Of a stretch of DNA of 52,640 bases, positions 42,827 to 50,300 are shown piece after piece (position 1 is the stretch's first letter; the number at the start of each line of letters is the position of its first letter). This DNA is from HGM04593 sp045647885. Lineage in GTDB: Bacteria; Bacteroidota; Bacteroidia; Bacteroidales; Bacteroidaceae. Where the stretch lies: NCBI GenBank assembly GCA_045647885.1, contig JAZRMX010000001.1, forward strand, positions 1 through 52,640, in the 5' to 3' direction. The notes beneath the pieces are model-generated. The model was not told the origin of the DNA. It did no database searches and saw nothing but the letters and a program-made list of their open reading frames with translations. Both the position numbers and the translations under genes were made by a program.

Positions 42827-45800
42827 ATGAATATTTCGGAATTAAGTATACGCCGACCGGTACTTGCCACGGTGCTCACCATAATAATACTCCTGTTCGG
42901 ACTCATAGGATATTACACCCTGGGAGTGCGTGAATACCCGTCGGTAGACAACCCCATTATATCGGTTACCTGCAGCTACGCCGGTGCCAATGCCGATGTT
43001 ATTGAGAACCAGATAACCGAGCCTCTGGAACAGAACATTAACGGTATACCCGGCATACGCTCCCTCTCGAGCGTGAGCCAGCAGGGACAGTGCCGCATCA
43101 CTGTGGAATTTGAGCTGTCGGTAGACCTTGAGACCGCCGCAAACGACGTGCGTGACAAGGTATCACGCGCACAACGTTTCCTTCCCCGCGACTGCGACCC
43201 TCCCACAGTATCAAAAGCCGATGCCGATGCAACCCCCATTCTAATGGTGGCTATACAGAGCGAGAACCGCTCGTTGCTTGAGCTCAGCGAAATTGCCGAC
43301 CTCACCGTGAAAGAGCAGTTGCAAACGATTGCCAATGTGAGTAGCGTAAGCATCTGGGGAGAGAAACGCTACTCTATGCGCATCTGGCTCGACCCCATCA
43401 AGATGGCTGCTTACGGCATCACCCCCATAGATGTAAAGAACGCCATAACAAGCGAGAATGTCGAGCTTCCTTCGGGCAGCATCGAGGGTAACACCGTAGA
43501 GCTCACCCTGCGCACAATGGGACAGATGCACACAGCCAAGGAATTCAGCAACGTAATACTCAAAGAGAGCAACGGCAATATTGTACGCGTAAGCGATATC
43601 GGATACACCGAGCTTGGCCCTGCCGACCTCAAGAGCTATATGAAGATGAATGGCGTTCCTATGGTGGGCGTGGTGGTAACACCTCAACCCGGTGCCAATC
43701 ATATTGAGATAGCCGACGCTGTCTATGAGCGTATGCGCACTATGGAGAAAGACCTCCCCGAGGATGTAAAATACACCTACGGATTCGACAATACAAAATT
43801 CATACGTGCATCAATCGACGAGGTTAAACAGACCGTATACGAGGCATTCATACTCGTTATTATAATCATCTTCCTCTTCTTGCGCGACTGGCGTGTAACC
43901 CTCATTCCCTGTATTGTTATTCCCGTGTCGCTCATCGGAGCCTTCTTTGTGATGTATGTTGCCGGGTTCTCAATAAACGTGCTCACAATGCTCGCCGTAG
44001 TACTCTCTGTGGGACTTGTGGTAGACGATGCCATTGTGATGACGGAGAATATATACATACGCATAGAGCAAGGAATGCGCCCCTTCCGTGCAGGTATCGA
44101 GGGCTCAAAAGAGATATTCTTTGCTGTAATCTCCACCACCATAACCCTTGTGGCAGTGTTCCTGCCAATCGTATTTATGGAGGGTACCAGCGGACGCCTC
44201 TTCCGCGAGTTCAGTTTCGTGGTAGCCGGTTCGGTGATTATATCTTCGTTCGCCGCGCTCACCTTCACTCCTATGCTTGCCACAAAGATTCTAAAACGCC
44301 GCAAGGAGCAGAACAGATTCTACAAGAAGACCGAGCCCTTCTTCGCAGGTATGAACAGTATCTACGAGAAATCGCTCGCGTGGTTCCTTGAGCGCCGCGT
44401 GTGGGCAATACCCATCACACTTATAACCTTTATACTTATAGGTTTCTTGTGGAGCAAAATTCCCGCAGAGATGGCACCCCTTGAGGACCGTTCACAGATT
44501 ACCATCAACACTCGCGGAGCCGAGGGCGCAAGCTACGAATTCATGCGCGACTACACCGAGGATATAAACGCTCTTGTAGACTCCATCATACCCGATGCCG
44601 AGTCGGTTACAGCACGCGTATCGAGCGGTAGCGGAAACATTCGCATTACCCTTAAAGACCTCAGCGAGCGCGACTACTCACAGATGGATGTAGCGGCAAA
44701 GCTCTCACAAGCAATAAGCACAAAGACAAAGGCACGCGCCTTTGTTCAGCAGCAGTCATCGTTCGGTGGCCGACGCGGAAGTATGCCCGTGCAGTATGTT
44801 CTGCAGGCGGTGAGTATCGAAAAACTACAGGAGGTATTGCCCGAGTTTTTGGTGCGAGTACACGAAAACCCCACTTTCCAGATGGCCGACGTAGACCTTA
44901 AATTCAGCAGCCCCGAGGTGCGTGTAAACATAAACCGCGACAAAGCCGGCACGCTCGGAGCAAGTGTGCGCGATGTTGCCGAGACACTTCAATACGGCCT
45001 CAGCGGACAGCGTATGGGATATTTCTATATGAACGGCAAGCAGTACGAGATTATCGGACAGATAAACCGCCAGCAGCGCAACACGCCTTCAAACATAAAA
45101 TCGCTCTACATACGCAGCGACAAGGGCGAAATGATACAGTTCGACAACCTTGTGGAGTTTGTAGAATCAGTGGCACCTCCCAAGCTCTACCACTACAACC
45201 GATTCATTTCGGCTACAATATCGGCCGGACTTGCCGACGGCAAAACCATAGGCGAGGGACTCGACGAGATGGACAAGATTGCCGACGAACTGCTCGACGA
45301 AACTTTCCGCACAGCCCTTTCTGGTGATTCAAAGGAGTACCGCGAAAGCTCGTCAAGCCTTATGTTTGCCTTTATCCTCGCACTTGTGCTCATATACCTT
45401 ATCTTGGCGGCACAGTTCGAGAGTTTCAAGGACCCCATCGTGATAATGCTCACCGTACCTCTCGCCATAGCCGGTGCGCTTGTCTTTATGTATTTTTCCG
45501 ATATAACGATGAACATCTTCAGCCAGATTGGTATAATTATGCTCATAGGCCTTGTAGCGAAAAACGGTATCCTCATCGTTGAATTCGCCAACCAGAAACA
45601 GGAGGCCGGCGAGGAGAAGATGAGCGCAATAAAAAGTGCATCGCTGCAGCGTCTGCGCCCCATCCTTATGACCAGCGTTTCCACAATGCTCGGCCTTATG
45701 CCTTTAGCATTCGCAAGCGGAGAGGGAGCCAACCAGCGTATAGCTATGGGAACAGCCGTTATCGGCGGTATGCTCGTTTCAACCCTCCTCACAATGTACA

Positions 45801-45856
45801 TAGTACCTGCTATATACAGCTACATATCAACCGAAAGACAAAAAGACGAAGAATAA
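42827..45856 (+). CDS. RND efflux pump, AcrB/MexF-type (HAE1) permease
   Basis: A 1009-residue inner-membrane proton antiporter of the hydrophobe/amphiphile RND group, with twelve membrane helices and two large periplasmic loops. It begins MNISELSIRRPVLATVLTII. The proton relay is intact: Asp 400-Asp 401 in VGLVVDDAIVMTEN and Lys 912 in GLVAKNGILIVEFAN, matching Asp407/408 and Lys940 of AcrB. Substrates may be drugs, bile acids or detergents; specificity cannot be read. Its TAA overlaps the ATG of the TolC gene by one base (TAATG), so the operon is adaptor-pump-channel with tight coupling. Confidence 0.96.
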   Translation: MNISELSIRRPVLATVLTIIILLFGLIGYYTLGVREYPSVDNPIISVTCSYAGANADVIENQITEPLEQNINGIPGIRSLSSVSQQGQCRITVEFELSVDLETAANDVRDKVSRAQRFLPRDCDPPTVSKADADATPILMVAIQSENRSLLELSEIADLTVKEQLQTIANVSSVSIWGEKRYSMRIWLDPIKMAAYGITPIDVKNAITSENVELPSGSIEGNTVELTLRTMGQMHTAKEFSNVILKESNGNIVRVSDIGYTELGPADLKSYMKMNGVPMVGVVVTPQPGANHIEIADAVYERMRTMEKDLPEDVKYTYGFDNTKFIRASIDEVKQTVYEAFILVIIIIFLFLRDWRVTLIPCIVIPVSLIGAFFVMYVAGFSINVLTMLAVVLSVGLVVDDAIVMTENIYIRIEQGMRPFRAGIEGSKEIFFAVISTTITLVAVFLPIVFMEGTSGRLFREFSFVVAGSVIISSFAALTFTPMLATKILKRRKEQNRFYKKTEPFFAGMNSIYEKSLAWFLERRVWAIPITLITFILIGFLWSKIPAEMAPLEDRSQITINTRGAEGASYEFMRDYTEDINALVDSIIPDAESVTARVSSGSGNIRITLKDLSERDYSQMDVAAKLSQAISTKTKARAFVQQQSSFGGRRGSMPVQYVLQAVSIEKLQEVLPEFLVRVHENPTFQMADVDLKFSSPEVRVNINRDKAGTLGASVRDVAETLQYGLSGQRMGYFYMNGKQYEIIGQINRQQRNTPSNIKSLYIRSDKGEMIQFDNLVEFVESVAPPKLYHYNRFISATISAGLADGKTIGEGLDEMDKIADELLDETFRTALSGDSKEYRESSSSLMFAFILALVLIYLILAAQFESFKDPIVIMLTVPLAIAGALVFMYFSDITMNIFSQIGIIMLIGLVAKNGILIVEFANQKQEAGEEKMSAIKSASLQRLRPILMTSVSTMLGLMPLAFASGEGANQRIAMGTAVIGGMLVSTLLTMYIVPAIYSYISTERQKDEE

Positions 45857-47175
45857 TGAAAAAGACAATATCAGCAATATGCATCTGCGCCGCAACAATA
45901 TTTCAAGCACAGGCACAGACAATTTCGCTCAAAGAGTGCCTGCAACGAGGGCTCGAAAATAACTACTCGCTGCGCATAACACGTGGCGAGGAAGAGATTG
46001 CGCACAACAACGCCACCCTTGCCAACGCCGGATACCTACCCACACTCGATTTTAGTGGAGGTTACGACTTCAGCAACAACAGCAACAGTGCCAAAGTGCA
46101 AGGCGGCGAGGCTACCATAAAGGAGCGCAATATACTGAACCAGAACGTAAAGGCAGGCGTAGACCTTAACTGGACTATTTTCGACGGCTTTGCCATAAGC
46201 ACCACATACAAGCAACTCAAAGAGCTTGAGCTTATGGGCCAGACCAACACCCGTATAGCCATTGAGGATTTTATAGCCACCCTCACCGCCGAGTATTATA
46301 ATTTCATACAGCAACGCCTGCGCCTGAAGAACTACTTCTATGCGGTGCAGCTTTCAAAAGAGCGTCTGCGCATTGTGGAGGAGCGTTACCACATAGGTAA
46401 CTTCTCGCGCCTCGACTACCAACAGGCTAAGGTCGATTTCAATGCCGACAGTGCACAATATTTGAGACAGCAGGAGGCAGTTATAAGCTCACGCATAGCA
46501 CTCAACGAGCTTATGGCCGAGAAAGAGGTTTACACACCGCGATACACAAGCGACACCACAATTAACGTGGATGCGACACTCGACTTTGCAGACCTGTGGA
46601 ACAACACCCTCACAAACAATGCCGAACTGCTGAAAGCCGACCAGAGCAGCAACCTCGCAAAACTCGACTATAAAAAAGTACTCTCCCGCAACTACCCCTA
46701 CTTGAAACTGAATGCAGGGTACGACTACAGCTACAACAAGTACGACACCCCAAGCAACTACAACCACCGCAATAATTGGGGCTTGAACGGTGGTGTTACA
46801 GTGGGTATAAACCTGTGGAACGGCAACCGCCGACGCGAAAAGCGTAACGCAATGATAGAGATAAACAACGCCACGCTGCAGCGCGACCGCCTGGAGCTCT
46901 CCCTGAAAGCCGACCTTGGCAGCCTGTGGCAAGCCTACCGCAATAACCTCGAGTTGCTGAACCTCGAAGAACAGAACCTTATAACAGCACGCGAGAACCA
47001 CGATATTGCAAAAGAGCGATATATGCTCGGCGACCTTTCGGGTTTTGAAATGCGCGAGGCACAGAAAAGCCTTCTCGATGCCGAAGAACGCCTTCTTTCG
47101 GCACAGTACAACACAAAAATTTGCGAAATATCGCTGCTGCAGTTAAGCGGCAAAGTAGCCCGATATCTCGAATAG
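45856..47175 (+). CDS. TolC family outer-membrane channel of the RND operon
   Basis: A 439-residue TolC-like protein with a signal peptide (MKKTISAICICAATIFQAQAQ). Two repeated halves each have a strand pair and long helices: ISLKECLQRGLENNYSLRIT opens the first, and RNYPYLKLNAGYDYSYNKYD with GVTVGINLWNGNRRREKRNA opens the second; DLSGFEMREAQKSLLDAEER is the usual late helix. The C-terminus ends SGKVARYLE. It overlaps the pump gene by one base and is followed by a long terminator hairpin, closing the operon. Confidence 0.94.
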   Translation: MKKTISAICICAATIFQAQAQTISLKECLQRGLENNYSLRITRGEEEIAHNNATLANAGYLPTLDFSGGYDFSNNSNSAKVQGGEATIKERNILNQNVKAGVDLNWTIFDGFAISTTYKQLKELELMGQTNTRIAIEDFIATLTAEYYNFIQQRLRLKNYFYAVQLSKERLRIVEERYHIGNFSRLDYQQAKVDFNADSAQYLRQQEAVISSRIALNELMAEKEVYTPRYTSDTTINVDATLDFADLWNNTLTNNAELLKADQSSNLAKLDYKKVLSRNYPYLKLNAGYDYSYNKYDTPSNYNHRNNWGLNGGVTVGINLWNGNRRREKRNAMIEINNATLQRDRLELSLKADLGSLWQAYRNNLELLNLEEQNLITARENHDIAKERYMLGDLSGFEMREAQKSLLDAEERLLSAQYNTKICEISLLQLSGKVARYLE

Positions 47176-47201
47176 ACTTCTTGTATAAAATTTTATAAAT
47201 C

Positions 47202-47270
47202 CTGCATATATATTCTCTTTTATGCAAAACTTATGCGAAAAAGAAAATATATATGCAGATTTTTTTATTT
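47202..47270 (+). terminator. Terminator after the RND efflux operon
   Basis: A 20-bp stem with one mismatch (arms 47202-47221 and 47239-47258, CTGCATATATATT...) around a 17-nt loop that itself contains ATGCAAAACTTATGC, followed by ATTTTTTTATTTTA. It begins 27 nt after the TolC stop. Confidence 0.85.
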
Positions 47271-47363
47271 TATATGTAAAGTTGTTGTTAAAAAATTTCT
47301 CCATTTGACAAATGTTTGCGAAATTTGCAGTCATTAAATAAAAAATCACTAAACGACCATCAA

Positions 47364-49217
47364 ATGGCAGAACTTAAGAAGACACAAGAATTGGACCAGG
47401 TCATCGTACGTTTCTCGGGCGACTCGGGCGACGGTATGCAGTTGGCCGGTAATATATTTTCAACAATTTCGGCTACGGTAGGAAATGACATCTGTACTTT
47501 CCCCGACTACCCCGCCGACATCCGCGCCCCGCAAGGCGTGCTCACCGGAGTTTCAGGTTTTCAGGTACACATCGGTGCCGACAAGGTATTGACACCCGGT
47601 GACAAGTGCGATATACTCGTTGCAATGAACCCTGCTGCGCTAAAGACACAGCACAAATATTGCAAACCCACAGGCGCAATAATCATCGACACAGACTCTT
47701 TCGCCGAGAAAGACCTGCAGAAAGCAGAATTCAAGACAGACGACCCCATTAAGGAGCTTGGAATTACCAACGAGGTTGTTCCCTGCCCCATAACCTCTTT
47801 GTGCCAGGCTACACTCAAAGATAGCGGCCTCGACAACAAGAGCATCGTACGCTGCAAGAATATGGTAGCATTGGGACTTGTTTGCTGGCTTTTCGACCGC
47901 GACCTCTCACTTGCCGAGAATATGTTGCGTGCAAAATTTGCGAAGAAGCCCGAGATTGCCGAGGCAAACATCAAGGCACTCCACGCAGGATACGATATGG
48001 GACACAATACCCACGCATCAATCTCTCACACATACAGCATTGAGAGCAAGCAGGGCAAAGCAAAGGGTAAATATATGGACATCAACGGTAACAAGGCCAC
48101 CGCATACGGCCTCATCGCCGCAGCCGAGAAAGCAGGAATGCGCCTCTTCCTCGGTTCATACCCCATTACCCCCGCAACAGACATTCTGCACGAGCTTGCA
48201 AAGCACAAGTCACTCGGCGTGGTTACTATGCAGGCCGAGGATGAGATTGCCGGTTGTGCATCGGCTGTGGGTGCAGCCTACGCAGGAGCACTTGCCTGCA
48301 CAAGCACCAGTGGCCCCGGTGTATGCCTTAAGAGCGAGGCTATAAACCTTGCCGTAATAACAGAGCTTCCCCTCGTTATTATAAACGTGCAACGTGGAGG
48401 CCCCTCAACCGGTTTGCCCACAAAATCGGAGCAGACCGACCTTTTACAAGCGCTCTATGGCCGTAACGGCGAGAGCCCTATGCCTGTAATAGCAGCAACC
48501 TCTCCCACAGACTGTTTCGATGCAGCTTTCAACGCTTGTAAAATTGCCGTAGAGCATATGACACCTGTAATTCTGCTCACCGACGCATTCATCGCCAACG
48601 GCTCGGCAGCGTGGAAATTGCCCAATATCACAGAATATCCCACAATAGTTCCGCCCTATGTGACACCCGAAATGAAAGAGGGCTGGAGCCCCTACAAACG
48701 CAACCCCGAGAACGATGTACGCTACTGGGCTGTACCCGGAACCGAGGGCTTTATGCACCGCATCGGTGGTCTTGAGAAGAGCGCAGCAACAGGTGCTATT
48801 TCTAACGACCCCGACAACCACCACAATATGGTTGAGAAGCGTGCCGAAAAGGTTGCAAAAATCGCGAACTATATACCCGAGCTTCAGGTTGAAGGCGACC
48901 AGGATGCCGACCTTCTTATCGTAGGCTTCGGTGGAACATACGGACACTTGTGCGAGGCTATGCAGGCTATGAACAAGGCCGGCAAGAAAACCGCTCTTGC
49001 TCACTTTACCTACATCAACCCCCTACCCCGCAACACTGCCGAGGTTCTGCGCAAATACAAGAAAATAGTCGTTGCCGAGCAGAGTATGGGACAATTCGCA
49101 TCTTATCTGCGCACAAAAGTAGAAGGCATCGAACTGCATCAGTACAACGAAGTAAAAGGCCAACCCTTTGCGGTAGCAACCTTGGTTGAGGCATTTACAA
49201 AAATAATGGAGGAATAA
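47364..49217 (+). CDS. korA: 2-oxoglutarate:ferredoxin oxidoreductase, fused gamma-alpha subunit
   Basis: A 617-residue KorA-type subunit. The N-terminal gamma domain has VIVRFSGDSGDGMQLAGNIF and FPDYPADIRAPQGVLTGVSG; the alpha domain begins about residue 240 with GNKATAYGLIAAAEKAGMRL, FLGSYPITPATDIL, MQAEDEIAGCASAVGAAYAG and NVQRGGPSTGLPTKSEQTDL. With KorB it interconverts 2-oxoglutarate and succinyl-CoA using ferredoxin; related enzymes act on other 2-oxoacids, so the substrate is by family resemblance. The ATG at 47364 is preferred; the frame is open from 47316 but lacks conserved residues there. korB starts 2 nt after its stop. Confidence 0.92.
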   Translation: MAELKKTQELDQVIVRFSGDSGDGMQLAGNIFSTISATVGNDICTFPDYPADIRAPQGVLTGVSGFQVHIGADKVLTPGDKCDILVAMNPAALKTQHKYCKPTGAIIIDTDSFAEKDLQKAEFKTDDPIKELGITNEVVPCPITSLCQATLKDSGLDNKSIVRCKNMVALGLVCWLFDRDLSLAENMLRAKFAKKPEIAEANIKALHAGYDMGHNTHASISHTYSIESKQGKAKGKYMDINGNKATAYGLIAAAEKAGMRLFLGSYPITPATDILHELAKHKSLGVVTMQAEDEIAGCASAVGAAYAGALACTSTSGPGVCLKSEAINLAVITELPLVIINVQRGGPSTGLPTKSEQTDLLQALYGRNGESPMPVIAATSPTDCFDAAFNACKIAVEHMTPVILLTDAFIANGSAAWKLPNITEYPTIVPPYVTPEMKEGWSPYKRNPENDVRYWAVPGTEGFMHRIGGLEKSAATGAISNDPDNHHNMVEKRAEKVAKIANYIPELQVEGDQDADLLIVGFGGTYGHLCEAMQAMNKAGKKTALAHFTYINPLPRNTAEVLRKYKKIVVAEQSMGQFASYLRTKVEGIELHQYNEVKGQPFAVATLVEAFTKIMEE

Positions 49218-49219
49218 CA

Positions 49220-50224
49220 ATGAGCGAATACACAGTACAAGACTATAAATTCGGGCAGCCCCGCTGGTGCCCCGGTTGCGGTGACCACTCTTTCTTGGGC
49301 GCGCTGCACAAAGCTATGAGCGAGATAGGCATCGCTCCCCACCAGACAGCGGTAATTTCGGGTATCGGTTGCTCTTCGCGCCTGCCCTACTATATGAACA
49401 CTTATGGTTTCCACACCATACACGGTCGTGCGGCAGCCATAGCCACTGGAGCAAAGGTTGCAAACCCCGACTTGACAGTATGGCAGATTTCGGGCGACGG
49501 CGACGGCCTTGCTATCGGCGGTAACCACTTTATACACGCCGTACGTCGTAACATCGACCTCAATATGATACTGCTCAACAACCGTATATACGGCCTCACC
49601 AAAGGACAGTACTCACCCACCTCGGCAAGAGGTTTTGTGAGCAAATCTTCGCCTTACGGAACAGTAGAGGACCCCTTCCACCCCGCCGAGCTATGCTTCG
49701 GTGCACGCGGACAGTTCTTCGCACGTTGCGTGGCAACAGATATGCAACCCGCTGTTGCCTGCCTTAAAGCTGCTGCACAGCACAAAGGTGCATCGGTTGT
49801 AGAGGTTCTGCAGAACTGTATAATCTTCAACAACGGTACACACGACAGCATCTACACCAAAGAGGGACGTGCAAAGAACGCTATCTATCTGGAGCACGGC
49901 AAGCCTATGATTTTCGGCGAGAATAGCGAATTCGGCCTTATGCAGGAGGGATTCGGCCTTAAGGTGGTGAAGATTGGCGAGAACGGCGTAACAGAGAATG
50001 ATATACTCGTTCACGACGCACACTGCAAGGATACCACCCTTCACTTGAAGCTCGCGCTTATGGAAGGCCCCGATTTTCCCATCGCTCTCGGTGTAATACG
50101 CGATGTTGAGGCACCCACCTATAACGATTCTGTTCACGCACAGATTGAGGAGGTTAAGGCGCAGAAGAAATACCACACCTTCACCGAACTCTTGAATACC
50201 AACGATACTTGGGAGATTAAGTAA
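49220..50224 (+). CDS. korB: 2-oxoglutarate:ferredoxin oxidoreductase, beta subunit
   Basis: A 334-residue beta subunit that binds thiamine diphosphate. RWCPGCGDHSF near the N-terminus, SGIGCSSRLPYYMNTYGFH, the TPP motif SGDGDGLAIGGNHFIHA and LLNNRIYGLTKGQYSPTS are all present. Cys 17, Cys 20, Cys 51 and Cys 200 are placed like the four ligands of the [4Fe-4S] cluster in two-subunit oxidoreductases, so no separate ferredoxin-like subunit is required. It follows korA by 2 nt and ends before a bidirectional terminator. Confidence 0.94.
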   Translation: MSEYTVQDYKFGQPRWCPGCGDHSFLGALHKAMSEIGIAPHQTAVISGIGCSSRLPYYMNTYGFHTIHGRAAAIATGAKVANPDLTVWQISGDGDGLAIGGNHFIHAVRRNIDLNMILLNNRIYGLTKGQYSPTSARGFVSKSSPYGTVEDPFHPAELCFGARGQFFARCVATDMQPAVACLKAAAQHKGASVVEVLQNCIIFNNGTHDSIYTKEGRAKNAIYLEHGKPMIFGENSEFGLMQEGFGLKVVKIGENGVTENDILVHDAHCKDTTLHLKLALMEGPDFPIALGVIRDVEAPTYNDSVHAQIEEVKAQKKYHTFTELLNTNDTWEIK

Positions 50225-50240
50225 TAAATACTTCTATATA

Positions 50241-50277
50241 AAAAAGCGGTGCTCTTTTTAAAAGAGCACCGCTTTTT
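50241..50277. terminator. Bidirectional terminator between korB and the GH2 gene
   Basis: A perfect 18-bp inverted repeat (50241-50258 and 50260-50277) with AAAAAGCGGTGCTC outer arms; the A/T-rich ends give a U-run on both strands. It separates two convergent genes. Confidence 0.92.
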
Positions 50278-50300
50278 GTTTATATCCTGTATTCACAAGT